NCBI RefSeq assembly: GCF_008831285.2
Contig: NC_045139.1
Span: 29,305,206-29,369,205 of the forward strand
DNA length: 64,000 bases
Direction of reading: 5' to 3'
From: Nymphaea colorata
Lineage: Eukaryota; Streptophyta; Magnoliopsida; Nymphaeales; Nymphaeaceae
Part shown: positions 25,843-38,753 of the stretch, in pieces
Layout: each line of letters opens with the position of its first letter
Numbering within the stretch: the first letter of the stretch is position 1
The notes under the pieces: generated by a model
Seen by the model: the letters and a program-made list of their open reading frames with translations, nothing else
The model's database searches: none
What the model was told of the DNA's origin: nothing
Made by a program: the position numbers and the translations under genes

Positions 25843-26985
25843 ATGAGACCGGAATTCTCCGACTTTTCGACACCGGGAAATGAAGGAATCCGGCGGCCGA
25901 ACCTTCCCCTCCAACTGCTGCTGGAGAAGAAGGAGGAGGACACTTGCTCGACATCTAACGGCTGTTATCTCGGAAGGAGCATGGACGCTTCCCTGGCCTT
26001 GTCTTCTTCCACTACCTCTAACACTCCCGCTGGTACCAGCGCCACAGCCGCCGCTGCCACCACCACCATCACCAACAACTCGGTCGGAAGCTGGCAGGAA
26101 ACAAAGAAGCAGGCGCCCAAGAGGGCGTCGACGAAGGATCGGCACACGAAGGTCGACGGTCGGGGCCGCCGGATCCGGATGCCGGCATTGTGTGCAGCCA
26201 GGGTCTTCCAGCTGACGAGGGAATTGGGGCATAAGTCCGACGGGGAGACAATCGAGTGGCTCCTCAGGCAGGCGGAGCCGGCAGTAATCGCCGCCACCGG
26301 GACAGGCACCATCCCGGCCAACTTTGCAACCCTCAGCGCCTCCCTCCGCAGCTCCTCCGCCGCGAGTTTGGTGGCGCCCCTCAAGGCAGCAGCCTCCGCG
26401 GCCACTGCTGCGGCTGCCAGCCACCACTGGGACGACGTGCAACGTAGAATTCTACTCCCCAACGCGGGAGTCCAGACGGAGAATCCCTACCTCATCGGCT
26501 TCAGGCCGAACCATCCTCACCAGGTGTTGATATCCAAGCCAGAGTTGCACCACCAACAGTGGATGGACGCGGCTGATCCCGAGTCCAGCACCAGCGACCG
26601 ATCGAAGAAGCAGCGACCAGGCCCGTCTGAGTTCCAAATACCTCCGCCGGCGGCCGGAAACTTCTGGATGGTCACGAACTCAAATAATCAGGGGGGTCTG
26701 GGCCAAGCCCAAGCAGAGCCCATGTGGACCACCAGCATGCCGAGCGGGCTTCATTTCATGAACTTCCCCCTCGGTTCCTGCGGCACGACGATATCGCCGC
26801 ATCTGCGGAGCATGTATGGCATGAGCGAGGGGCATTTAGACATGATCTCTGCTCTTAACATGCACAATAGCAGATCTCTAATGGCGGGAACCAACGACTC
26901 GTTGGCGGCACCGGAGTCGATGCCTGTGTCGGCGCCGGCCAGAAGGGATCATCAACAAGGGCAGGATGAGGGCCATGACCAGTAG
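25843..26985 (+). CDS. Class I TCP transcription factor (TCP14/TCP15-like)
   Basis: An intronless gene for 380 aa. The TCP domain (about residues 95-153) is textbook class [21 protein letters not shown], then [20 protein letters not shown] and [20 protein letters not shown]. It has the short class I basic region and the conserved Cys (residue 117), described as redox-sensitive in class I TCPs. The family binds GTGGGNCC-type sites as dimers in the nucleus and promotes cell proliferation and growth. The C-terminal part carries PGNFWMV-like (AAGNFWMVT), EPMWT and PSGLHFMNF motifs, seen in the TCP8/14/15/22/23 group. A Ser/Thr- and Ala-rich linker (51-82) and an Ala-rich stretch (about 175-195) are low complexity. 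The ATG at 25843 is the first in frame; Met47 would be an alternative start. GC content is far above the flanks, as is usual for this family. Confidence 0.95.
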   Translation: MRPEFSDFSTPGNEGIRRPNLPLQLLLEKKEEDTCSTSNGCYLGRSMDASLALSSSTTSNTPAGTSATAAAATTTITNNSVGSWQETKKQAPKRASTKDRHTKVDGRGRRIRMPALCAARVFQLTRELGHKSDGETIEWLLRQAEPAVIAATGTGTIPANFATLSASLRSSSAASLVAPLKAAASAATAAAASHHWDDVQRRILLPNAGVQTENPYLIGFRPNHPHQVLISKPELHHQQWMDAADPESSTSDRSKKQRPGPSEFQIPPPAAGNFWMVTNSNNQGGLGQAQAEPMWTTSMPSGLHFMNFPLGSCGTTISPHLRSMYGMSEGHLDMISALNMHNSRSLMAGTNDSLAAPESMPVSAPARRDHQQGQDEGHDQ

Positions 26986-29730
26986 TTGGTGGAATGAGGC
27001 CCTGTTAATGACAGTGGGGGCCCTGGCATTGGCACTAGCTAACATATTGCATGTGTTCTTGAACAGGCTTTAGATGAACATGCAGCCAGCTTCAACTCGG
27101 TCCTCACATGGAGGGGAGTATCAGTATCAGTTGTGTGTCTCATCTGCAAAAACAGCATCTTAATCAAGATTTGGGGTTTCTTGTTTCAAATACCAATACA
27201 AGCGATTGAAGGTTTCTTTGGTGTTAGGGTTTGCTGATCAGATGTGGGGTTTAGTTGGTTTTGGGTAGGGTTTATATGGAATTCATTGATGATTAAAGAA
27301 AGAAAAAGCTTGCCTAATTTTTATGGAAAAAGAAGAATATTGCAAGACACCTTGTTTTGTTTATTATTTTTTACACAAGTCTGAGTTTGGGTTTGTGGTT
27401 ACTTAAAAATGCTCAATGATTGTATTCCCTATTGACATAAGCTTCTCAAATTCCCCACTTTAGAGGCTGATCATTTTCTCTTCTTGGGCATGCTCTTTCT
27501 TCAGTCTTTCCTTTTCCCTTTCCATTCTGTCATTAATCCGCCTAGCTAGGTAATAGGCCTCTGGCTGGAATCATGTCGTCTGCCTTGACTTGTATGACTT
27601 CATTGATGAAACCTAGAAAAAAATTGGATGGCAGAAGCAAAACATGCAGTTGACTCAAGTTTGGTGAAAATAAAGCTACATTCAATTTTTTTCCCATTGT
27701 GTTTCTTTCGTCTTTAATTCGGCTCACTGCTTGGTCTGCTCCATTACAAACCTATCAACTTCTGCTTATGTCATTCTTTTTTTGTTTGCTTATGGACTGT
27801 TCTGCTCAACTTGGGTCTTCCGCTTTGGACCTTGGATGAAAAATTCTTGGATGAGCTTCATCTTAATATTTGTTGGATTCTCCAACTTGCAGTATTTTAA
27901 TATTGTGCAGTATGGCAACTTTGAATCTGATATTCTATAGGTATAAAATCTTAGGTCACCTCATCTCACTGTGTCCATTCTTTTCACTCTTTCTACTCTA
28001 GGCTAGATTATTCAGTCACAACCAAATTAAGGGAAGCCTTACAATGATTTGACTAACTAAAAACAATTGATCAACCGAACTGTATTTTATGTGTTTACGC
28101 GGAAGAAGTACTCTAGCAGTCTGGCACTGACGAATTCAAAATTCAAAAGAAATATTATCCCCAGGCAGCAGGACCCGATTATATAGTGAAGAATTAACAG
28201 TGTATATTAAGGACTAAATGTTGGGAGATAGGAACCAGCTAATGTACTTGAAAGGAAAAAGGTCACATTCAACATTAACCCATCTGAAGTTTATTATTTA
28301 TATAAAATGGAAATTGTATGTCTTTGAAGAGCACAGCTTGTCGGGTTTCTTCCTTCATCTAGTTTGTTTCACGGATATTTCTGCGGTTGATGTATTCGTA
28401 CGAATTATTTTTATTTATGAAATATCTTTCTTGATCTCTTAATCCAGATTCCTTGTATTTTATGCACATTGAAAGTGATAGACTTGAGATAAGATGTAAT
28501 ATATAAACACAAGACAATGTCGATTCACCGACGTTTTTCCCGAATTTAAAATTCGCAAAGAACTCCGCCTAATCTTACACAATGTCGACTTCCCACGCAT
28601 CCTCCTCAGTTTAATTACCATGAGTGCTACTCTTATGAACTGCAAACGGTACTGACATGCGCAATACTCGATGCACGGTAGAACCAACTAAGTCCCGACC
28701 CAGATCTTGTCCAAAAGGAAGGGAGGCTCTCACTCGGAGGTGGGATTCTCTTCTACCCACATGAACTTGGTACCTTAGTTTGGAGTACAATTTGTTTGGA
28801 TTGAAGTGATCTGGTTAATCTTAGTTTCTCCCGTGTATCGTAGTCATGTAAATTTCATGGCCAATGTACTCCTAGGTTATTTTCTTAATAAAAAATATCC
28901 TTCTTCTCTAAGGTACTGTTCTTCTACAATAGTCCCTGTCGGCCGAAGATTGTCATTATGCTATGCAGAAAAGGCGAGAAAAAAAAGAAGTGTATACACA
29001 CCTTTATTCCATCCTAAAATCAATTTCTAGAAATTATTGAATAATTACAACAGGAAACACTGTATGGAGGCACATAACAAGTGTGAGATTTTTTTGGCTT
29101 AATTCCATGATTCCCAGACATGATATGGCCCACTTCCAGCACTATTGATCTTCTCTTCTCTTGCTTTCCAACAGCCACATCATTTAACTACTAATCTTGG
29201 CGATTCCATTACTGGTATATGTTCAGTTCTTGTGATTGACATGAGTTGTCACTAGGTAGTAATAATAATAATAATAACATACATATATATATATATATAT
29301 ATGTAATATATAGCTTCTTTTGTGGAAGACAAGAGAATTTTGGTGTGAACTATGAAATTGCAATGTTGTTAGGTTGGCTGGCAGGTGCATAGCTTATTGG
29401 TGCCTTTTCATCATGGCAGTTCCTAGAAGAGCTGGATTGACAAACATTTAACCAATCTGGATCCAACCAAAAATGGGTCCATATGTTCCCTAAAAAGGAA
29501 AATTATCGGTTTTGCTTAAAAAGAAAAAAAAAATCCTACTAAAATTGTTTCTTTTTTCTGGAAAATTATTGGAGAAACGTCAATTATATCCCTTTTTGAA
29601 GACATAAAACCATGTTAAATGTAAACCGTATTTAAATTTGGAATTAACAAGTTGGTTTTTGTTAAAAGAAATAAAGAATGTGACCATTTGAATTAACCAG
29701 CATATGCGTATATATAATAGTTCTCACAAT
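26986..29730. other. TCP 3' region and AT-rich intergenic DNA
   Basis: The first 300-400 bases probably hold the TCP 3' UTR. After that only short, unrelated open frames occur. No gene, RNA or clear transposon was recognised. Confidence 0.55.
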
Positions 29731-30071
29731 GATTCAACTCACCTGGCTAAGTGGGTAGGCTTGCAACTTCCAAGTTGAAAGAAGTTAATTTAGATTTCAA
29801 TCCCCAGCAAGTGCACCTTGGCTTCAATGGAGGGAAGTATAACTTTCTTAACATGCAAGGGAAGGATTCATGAAATTCAGTTTTATGTTAAAAAAAAACA
29901 ACTAGCTAGCTTTTCAAATATACAGGCTAGCATAAAGTCATCTTCTAAGGCTCGGAAACAAGCCTTGTACCTTAAGGGGATGAGGGGTTGGATGGAAGTT
30001 TCGGCTCTCCTCTGAGCGGCAGTAGTGTAACCTCATCTCAAGTATAAAAAAGGAAAAAAAAAAGGAAAAAA
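29731..30071 (+). mobile_element. Candidate SINE (tRNA-type Pol III retroposon)
   Basis: The left part has a sequence fitting the tRNA A-box consensus at every position (TGGCTAAGTGGG, 29744-29755). A B-box-like sequence, GATTTCAATCC (29793-29803), matches most of GGTTCGANTCC at normal spacing. About 240 bp further on, the element ends in an A-rich tail with GG interruptions (30044-30071). Total length of about 340 bp fits plant SINEs. The 65-codon frame inside it has no recognisable product. Target-site duplications could not be fixed by eye. Confidence 0.5.
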
Positions 30072-30947
30072 TACTTCATTTCAATGTTATTATTAATTAT
30101 TAAACAATGGTTATTGAGAGAAAATAAGTAAAAGACAAGAGGTTAACTATTGCTGATGAAGATATCCTACAAAATCGCAGCTAAAAAATGAGAGTAGTGC
30201 CGTGAAGACTAATGAATATTTTTCAAGGACATTCACTGCTCTTAGCTAGCTAGCTTTTCCTCTTTTTCAGATAATCCTCTGAGTATAATGCGACTATAAG
30301 AATGAGGGCGACATCCATACGTGCCTAATAAAGCTTGTACATGAACGTGTGGCGTCCATTATTCTTGATTCAAAGTTGGCCTCCATTTCTTTCCTTTATT
30401 TAAGCATAATTTTCTTTTGTCTCTTTTCCTCCTTTTGCAATTATAAGTCTTCATGAAGTTTTTGCTTTAGTTAGCATCCACAATGTTTGTGTAGGAGAGA
30501 ACCCTACCTCTGCACAACCATTCCTTTTTTGGGTATCAATCAAACAGTGTGTAGACCCATCTCCAAATTTGGCATAAGAACCCCTCTCATTGTTCACAAT
30601 CTGGTTTTTCCGGGATCGCCACGCCGGGTGGCCGGGCGGGCGGCCGCCCAGATATGATTCATATTATTGCAACATGGATTTTATTCACTAATTTAACTTA
30701 TAAATAACCCATAATTTATCATAAAACCAATGACATCAAGTGATTGGAGTGTGTTTTGTCACCAGTGAAGTATGACAAACTTCGTGATCAAACACAGGAC
30801 CTCTACAACTGAACTTCAAAGTTTGAATCCCTTGAATGGTAGCACCTCAACTTGTCAGGTAACTCAAGACCAAGTATATATGTACTCCAAGAAATTCAGT
30901 TACAAAGCCTATAGAAGCACAGTTGCACATGATATGAAACATTGGCA

Positions 30948-30979
<32 letters not shown>

Positions 30980-31813
30980 GATGAAAACGGTAAACTTACT
31001 TTTTTTTCCTTTAAATTTCAGTATATTAGTGCAAGATTGTTGGCGGTTCACTTTGATGAGCTAATTATATTCGATAACTATACAAATCAATTGTAAATTA
31101 TCTGGTTAATATGATTAAAGAGTTAATAAAGCGTTACATGTAAATTTATTTTTAAATTGCCAATAATAATGTATAATTAAAAATAACTTAAAATATAGCA
31201 CAAATAGAACAATAATTAAGCTGATTGAATATTTCATATATCAGTCTAAACAGTTATGTATATTCATGTACATATATATATCTGAGAAGCCGAAATTTTT
31301 CTGCGTTCGACTGCGTGCGTAGCATCTTAATAGCCAGAGAAATCCGGCAGCCCGTTTGGTATATAATACGGATGGAAAATTTTATTACGAAATTCAATAT
31401 TGTTCTGCTACTTGGTCGAAATGTTATTGGACAGCTTCTGACAAGCATTAAATAAGCAACGGCAGTGTGAGCCATTGGAAGGAGGAGCGTGACGTATAAA
31501 CTGTGAAAGCTGAGTGACCTCAATCTTACTCCCACCTATCGGAGAGCCAAGCCGACGATAACTCGTCCCGTCCCTTTCACCATTTCGCTGCGTCAATAAT
31601 TGTTCGCTGGTTGTCATCCCTTGATATTTTCAATAATAAAATATTAATAAAATGCGGTCTAGTTTATATGCTATACGCCAAATTCTCCTCAAGATCCATC
31701 GGCTGGACAAGAAAAACGCACGAAGGCAAAGCGCATGGAATCACATGTATCAAGTTCATCCGTAAAGTGGTAATTCATTTTCTTACATATTGACTATTTT
31801 TAAAATATGTGAG

Positions 31814-31855
31814 ATCTGATTATATCGTAACATTTAAACACTTAAAAACATTAAC

Positions 31856-31918
<63 letters not shown>

Positions 31919-31970
31919 AATCTGATTATATAGTAACATTTAAACACTTAAATACATTAACATGTATATA
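31814..31970. repeat. Duplicated 51-bp block around a (TA)n(GA)n tract
   Basis: ATCTGATTATATCGTAACAT, then TTAAACACTTAAAAACATTA and ACATGTATATA at 31814, recurs at 31920 with two changes. The pure (TA)n(GA)n tract (31859-31918) lies exactly between the copies. Confidence 0.85.
31859..31918. repeat. Compound microsatellite (TA)n(GA)n
   Basis: About 19 TA units pass directly into about 11 GA units. The same TA-to-GA composition occurs at 38434-38476, and a pure (GA)n tract lies at 32993-33019. Confidence 0.95.
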
Positions 31971-32929
31971 TGTATATGTGTGTGTGAAAATTGATGGCTA
32001 GCCGCCCCGCATATGTTAGACTGAATGGGAATCTTATGGGTCATCGATTTAAAGGAATTGAATGGTAGACAGTAAGTAGAAAAAATTAGAAATAATCTAT
32101 ATTTTCAAGATACGGGAATATCGATTGTAGAAGGAAACAAATCAGTTTCCTCAATCAGGATCTCTTACCTTCTTTGGGAGATTTTTTAGTCTCATGAAAA
32201 TATAGTTTGGTTTATATTTCTTTCAAACTAATCTCCACCATGGAATATTCTTACAATTTACAATCGATGGTCCACACAATTCCCATCCAATGCAGTGTTA
32301 TATGTCGCCATGTGTCAGATATTTAGCTAAAAGTTTAAATTTTTTTACTAAAAAGGTTGTCGCAGGAGTTACTTAATTATGATTAAGCCATGCATCGGGC
32401 CGGCCCAATAAGGAGCGGGGCTGGGGTTGGCTTGACAACCGAAATTCGGGCTCGAGCCTGACCTCACTATTCAAACTCAAGTTTGATGATTAAATTTAAA
32501 AAAATATATTTTTAATATAAAAAATAATATATAAATGTAATTAATTGTAATAAAATTATATATATATAAAATTATCGAGCCCACCCGGACTTATCGGGCC
32601 TACCCTGGTTTATTGGGCCCAATCAGGCCGGCCCCATCACGATAAGGAATCGGGCTGGGTACCGGGTACACGCGGTGACCCGACCCAATGCCCAACCTTA
32701 ATTATGATGCAACAATACTTTGTGGTATTTTTAACAAATGATTGATGGTGGTTTTTTTTCAACAAAATGAGACTTATGCAACAATTTAATTGACAAAAAA
32801 AAAAAAAAACCATCCCGCCACATACATCAGCTGGTGGATTTCGATTTCTCAATATATATTACTTTAACACAATGTAGCTTTATAAACCTCACATGTTTAG
32901 AACACACTAATATCCCTTGATGATAAACG

Positions 32930-34440
32930 TACAATATTGATGATAAGTTGTTAAGATTATTTGAGCAGGTCTCCACCATGGGAATTGAAATAGAAGAGAG
33001 AGAGAGAGAGAGAGAGAGATAACAATAAAAAAAGTTATTATACAGGAAATGTATCAGATCAAACATTTCAAGGGAAAAAGAAGTCGATTCTTTTCAAGTG
33101 AAAATTTCCTCCTCACAAAAGATAGCTTGTGGAGGAAAGATGCCACTTGCTTGACTTGACTTCAGTTTACTTACTAGTTAAGATACTTGCATGGAATATG
33201 AAGGGCCACGAACTGCGAAGTAGTGTTAAAAGGTTTTCCTTGGGCAACCTTTTCCAAACCAAACTAAATCATAAACAGGCTTTTTTGACCAACACTAATG
33301 CTTTGTTGGAAAGCTGCTTTTAATATCATCTATACGAAATGGGATTCGAGGCAGAATTTAAATCCATATTTAGTTCAAATCCACAACTTATACAAAAAAT
33401 GGATTTCTCAATCGGGAATATGAAGTCTGTGTTACCTCGTGAAACCCACGGTCCGAAGGGGGAAAGGTCTGACCACAAATCCATGGTTTTAAAATCTGTG
33501 GTACCCTCGGATCTCAATCTGTGGTCTCATTCTCATTTACGAAACTCGACAAATAAACAAAGTTTCCAGTAATTTTCACAGCAAAAGTTGTAATTTTCAA
33601 AAATCGTCCAATCTTGTGCATTGGATCACAATTTGAAGCTAAGGCTGAAAAAACAAAAACATATTAAAGATCATTAACTTAGTGTGGTTTCATTAGGCCT
33701 TCATTGGAGCCTAATCAAAGGGGTTTTTAGCTAATTCATTTCTATATCTTTACGTGTTGAATATGTTTTTTACAAATTTAAAATCTGACTTGTCCTTATA
33801 AAGAATGTCAACATATTGTAAAAGTTGTTCTTGTATATACACATATTCATACATACATATACACATATACTTATGCATACACTCACATGGCTTTACAAAT
33901 TCTACCTACCCTTTGATGATATATAGAAGACATGTTCAACGTAAAATATCGATGATAAATTATTAATATTATGTAAAAAAGTTGGCTTGTCTCGACGGTG
34001 TGAGTTGAAACGGAAGAAGAGAGAAAAGAGTGTGTGTGTGTTTTATTTAACTAAAAAAATAAGGGAACAACTATGAGATTTCTTAGCCTAGTTATTATGC
34101 TGGAGTTGTTTTTGACCGAATATTTCAAAGGAAATAAGGAAACGGGGAGCTTTTATAAGTGAAAGTTTCCTTCTCAGAAATGCTCTCGGAAAGAAGCCGC
34201 TTGCTTGACTTAACTTCAGCTTACTTAAGAGTTAAGATACTGAGAGAGGGAATATGAAGGGCTGTGAGCAGGAGAAAGTAACTGTAGAATGATCCAACTA
34301 TCTTACTTAAGTGTTAAGATACTGAGAGAGGGAATATGAAGGGCTGTGAGCAGGAGAAAGTAACTGTAGAATGATCCAACTGTCTTACGTAAGTGTTAAG
34401 ATACTGAGAGAGGGAATATGAAGGGCTGAGAGCAGGAGGA
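32930..34440. repeat. Diverged segmental duplication with nested 82-bp tandem array
   Basis: Two blocks about 1.0 kb apart (roughly 32930-33215 and 33945-34265) share the same order of words: TTGATGATAA / TCGATGATAA, GAAATAGAAGAGAGAG / GAAACGGAAGAAGAGAG, TTTCAA(G/A)GGAAA, AAGTGAAA(A/G)TTTCCT, CCGCTTGCTTGACTTAACTT and GTTAAGATACT. At the end of the second block an 82-bp unit starting GTTAAGATACTGAGAGAGGG repeats at 34231, 34313 and 34395, nearly identical. The order of events was thus an old duplication of about 1 kb, then a recent tandem expansion in one copy. Confidence 0.75.
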
Positions 34441-35213
34441 ACTAACTGTAGAATGAATATTTTCACGCCTCAAGCGTTTGATGGCAACCAGCTCTTGGGA
34501 AGTTGCTTGATGTGAAAGCGAGCATAGTGAAGGAGCCCTGGTATGTATTGCTTGATGGGGATGATATATTGCTGTAGCTAATCTTCATTCGTAGTACTCT
34601 AGTAGTGTTCCTTGTTAATGAGTGTACTAATTTTATAATTTGTTGTAATTGTATAATGCATAATGGACAATTTTATTTGTTCAACTATAATTTAACTGAC
34701 ATCTATTGTTAAGTTGAAGTTTATTTCTAAAGGGTACTTCAAAAACTTGGTTTTTATCATTCAAGCTCTTATGGGTAAATAAATACATATCGTATACATA
34801 TATTTGCATAAGTTTTCTCAATCTAAAAAGATTTTTTCGTATTTTTTGTCACGATATATGACAAAATATAAAAAGTTTTTTGAGTTGAAACTGAACCGGT
34901 ATTTTGTCTTCCCTCCAAATTTTAACGTCAAACATTTTCCTTCCCTCCATGTAAGCGCATAAATTGAAGTTTGGCAAGAAAAGGGTTTCACTCTTCCGAA
35001 GCTCAGCGGCTTCTCGAGAAGGCGAAGCTCAAAATGGGCCCAGCTGTTGCCATCTCAGCCTCTTCCTTCTTGGGTACAAGAAAGTGGGACCCAGCAATTC
35101 CCACTTATTTGGAAACCATTGACCCGTTCACCGACGTATGGTCTTTCCCTCCATTCCTTCCCTCCAGATAGAGGAGCTCGAAAGAAGCCCTGACTGGGGC
35201 GCATGCGAGCGCG
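34441..35213. other. Promoter and leader of the 2H-like gene
   Basis: AT-rich DNA gives way at about 34970 to a GC-richer stretch that probably contains the promoter and 5' UTR of the gene starting at 35214. The open frame at 34971-35171 lacks an ATG at its left edge and has no recognisable product. Confidence 0.5.
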
Positions 35214-38200
35214 ATGGTGAGGGCGAGGGGTCCCGTGTTCCACGGAAAGGAAGCTGCCGCCGTTGTCTGGCTATCGTCTGCGGCCCTCTTCTTCGTAATG
35301 TTCAGAGTTGCTCTCGACAATTCCTCCCGATCGACCCGCGGAGGTAATGCCTTCTCCTTCCGGCCGTTCTCGACAGGCGGATTCCGGATCCCTTGATCTT
35401 TTTGAGCTCCTCTATTTTATATACCTCCCAAATCGAGCGAATTGCGTTTTCCTTTTGGCTTGATTTTTTTTATTTATTTTCGATGCGATTTCGTCGTGGA
35501 ATGTGCGGGCGTTCTTCGACAACCACAATCGCATGCGGCTTCTGTTGTGAATTCTTCTCTGTCTTCACTTTGGTGTAAGATGTTTGTTGCTCGGAGAGGA
35601 AGCTTTCAAACGCCATTCCTCCTCCAAGTCCCTCTGTACCTCTCCCTATAGTTTCCTCCCAGATGCGTTTCTTCTTCACTATCGCAACAGGTTTAGGATT
35701 TCAACACCATTGATCAGGATCACTTGAAAGATTATTAGGCCTAGCAAGTTTCTTCAGACTTCTGCAACCTGCCAATAAACCCTTATTCATCTTGAACTGG
35801 CGAGATCAAGTTTTTCCTTTGCCCAAACTCTGGTCCCCCTGTAGGAGTTCAGTGCCGGCTACTTCATGCAGAAAATGACCTTCAAGGGGAGCTTGAAGAT
35901 CACCCTCCTAAAACTAACAATCTAGTGCACAATGTATCTGATCAACTATGTTACATGGGTATGGGTATAGATGCGGGTACACACACGAGTGTTGACCAAT
36001 TTCAAAAAGCTTGGGTATGGAGATACAATTGAGTGTGTGTATAAAACATGTAATTTGCATAATTTGTATATTTGTATGTATAAATAGTGCGTTCTTATGA
36101 AAAAGAAACAATAGCATTATAATTATTTGTATAATTTGCATGCTAGCAAGAAAATGCTGATAATGCAAACACAATAAACACAATCATATTCGTGCAAAAA
36201 GCAAACTGAGCAATTAGTGAGAGAAACTGAAACAGAAACGGATGGAGAGGCAAAGAAAAAAAAGGGAAGCAGAGAGATAGAAAAGTGAAAGAGAGAGGCG
36301 GAAAGGCAGAGAGAGAAAGAGAGAGGCAGAGAGATAGAGGAAAAAAGGCAGAGAGATAGAGAAAGAGAGAAGAAATAGTAGAGAGCCTATGCACATATGT
36401 CACATGGGTACGGATACGGGTGCTATTACGGGTATAGGTGTAGAGTCTGTAGACTACTTTTAAAAGACTTGGCGACACGGTCATCTATATATATGTATAT
36501 ATAGGTACATATATGTATATATGTACATATACAGTAAGATTTTAAGCAAATAAGCACATAAATTCATTTTCTACATTTATAAAATATATATTATTAAACC
36601 AAAAATGCTAAAAATTGACCAAAAACATATAAAAATACAAAAATATATCAAAAAATTTTAAAAAATAAACTATGCAGTGTCCAAGCAGTGTCCCATGCCA
36701 GCACCACTGTCGTCATACTTCCACCTTTTATAAGTGTATGTGTTACATAACTGGGCATACGTTTTGTTGGAGAGGGGAGAATCATCTGAGATGCCCAAAT
36801 GTTACATAACTAGGCATACCGTCAGCTTTGTGCATCTCGGATGATTCTCCTATCTCCATCAATAGGTATGCCTAATTATGTAGTACACAGGAATCAAACT
36901 AGAGACGCACCCCTCACCCAACCAGTTACTCTATGCTCCTTGAAGCTACTCGGTTGAAACTTCAAAATAGAACGTACAGTATCAGACTAAATGAGTAAAA
37001 GTCCAAAATCATAGCATTACAAATCATGAAAATTTTACTGTCCTGCAGAGTTCTACAAGAAAAACTCCAGTAAAAAATAGTTCAAAATCAGCAATATGTG
37101 GTGAAACTATCAGAGCATTCACAAATGGAATGTTTAGTGTGAGCCTTATTATTAGTTTAAATTTTAATTATTTTTTGTTATAAGTTGATATCAATTTCAT
37201 TGAAAACTGCTTCAGTTTTGTTGTTAATTTTAAAAATTAAGATTGCATTTTTTAGGTTATGTTTTTATTTTTGACTGCTTAGTGCACCTAGTCCCACCTA
37301 GGCTCTGTGCTCAACACACAACACCTGGGTTTGCACCCAGCGCTTTTACAACATGAGGACCTGCTAATCAATGTCTGGACTGGCTACATGGATGTATTTT
37401 CAGGGCATGGCATCACCTCTACAATTCTGACAGTACCCACTTTGGACTTTGCATCCACAGATTTTGGTGTTCTTGAGTTACGCAATCTCATTTCTGTTGC
37501 TCTACATACTGTCATATTATTCATCATATCTTGAATGATTCCACAATGTGTTATGATAACCTGTTACCATGGCTGGTGATGTTGACTTCTTTTTGTCTTG
37601 GCTTTCTATAGTAGATTTTAATAGATTTTTGCGGCAGTCAGGAAATTGATCCCTCCAAAAGATTTTATTGATTTTGGGAGCGATGATCAGGGTCTGGAAT
37701 TTCAAATTCAATAAAAAGGTCAGACTTGTATGATAAGATGGCTAGGGATCTGGATGAACATGGACCTCGTTTTCTTGAAGCTGGTGCAACTTCTCAGTCA
37801 TTATCACTTTCAGATATATTTTCGTTAAAAGATGGGTCTGTTGTGCCCATACTGAAGGTAAGGCTTTGTTTTGCTTTTTTTTTCTTAAACATGCTTTCAT
37901 ATCATTCTATTGGTTTCTTGATAAATGGCTACTGGGAAGACAACATACATTTAATTTCGCCTTTCTGGAGCACTCCAAGATGCACTTGCTTCTGTGTTGC
38001 AGGTTGCAGATCCACCTGTTCGTGCAAATGTTTTGTACTTAAGTCCTGAATATGCAGGGCATCTGTTGTGAGTTATTTTAGTTTTAATGTCTCATGATAT
38101 AGTCTTTTCAGGCAAATTTTCTCTTCTATAATGAAAGTGTATTTGAAATTGAGAGAAAATATCTGTTGCAGGAAGGCTGTAAAGAATATTTTTCTACCCT

Positions 38201-38433
38201 ACTTTGATAAAGGTTATGTTACACCTCCTTATCAACAAATACTGATCTTAGTTTAACTGCAATTTAGTAGAGGGGTTATTTTTTCCAGTCAAGTTCTACC
38301 GAATCTAGACTTTTTAGCTTTTATCTTGTCAAGTGCACATGAATGTCTTCATGTCTTTCCCACCTCATGGTTTATCTAAGATAGCACTCTCTAGCTGTCA
38401 GTTTTGACTATCTTATTCCTCCTCAAGTTGCCT

Positions 38434-38476
<43 letters not shown>

Positions 38477-38721
38477 TGACTGAATGATGACTTTGGCTAT
38501 CCAGAGTCACCCAACCATCTAACAAGGGCCATTCATCTGAAAAAGATGGATGGTTGAGAGAAAAAATAAGGAGAAAAAAGTGTGAACTAATACTAAATGA
38601 CAGAAATGTCCGTCACTTTTTTCTCATTGTTTTTCTCTTGACTGTCCATCATGATGGATTGGACGGTGGTGATTAGAAGCTTGGGTGACTCTGAAAAACT
38701 AGAGTCACCATTCAATTTTCC

Positions 38722-38753
<32 letters not shown>

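Larger units (their letters stand above)
30072..32929. other. AT-rich intergenic DNA with microsatellites
   Basis: No gene is supported. It contains (TA)n at 30954-30979, an isolated GC-rich patch with a 12-bp palindrome (30610-30650), the duplicated block at 31814-31970, and a GGGCC/CCCGA-rich dispersed repeat-like piece at about 32390-32700. Confidence 0.55.

Noticed and set aside
25768-26462. Minus-strand frames of 165 and 224 codons opposite the TCP gene
   Set aside because: High GC content keeps the antisense strand open; the sequence is Gly/Arg/Ala-rich and unlike any protein, while the plus strand encodes a complete TCP domain.
34971-35171. 66-codon frame before the 2H-like gene
   Set aside because: It lacks a real ATG at its start, has no recognisable sequence and ends before the strong start at 35214; it is more likely leader or promoter.
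35214-35396. 60-codon frame taken as a complete small protein
   Set aside because: It is exon 1 of the 2H-like gene read through a GTAATG donor into the intron; splicing to 37691 restores phase and a conserved protein.
36143-36484. Minus-strand frame of 113 codons rich in Leu, Ser and Phe
   Set aside because: It is the reverse of a GA-rich purine tract and has no complexity beyond it.
37626-37690. Earlier acceptor (GCGGCAG) for exon 2 of the 2H-like gene
   Set aside because: In the required phase it reads two TGA codons before 37691, whereas the AG at 37689-37690 gives an open, in-phase join.
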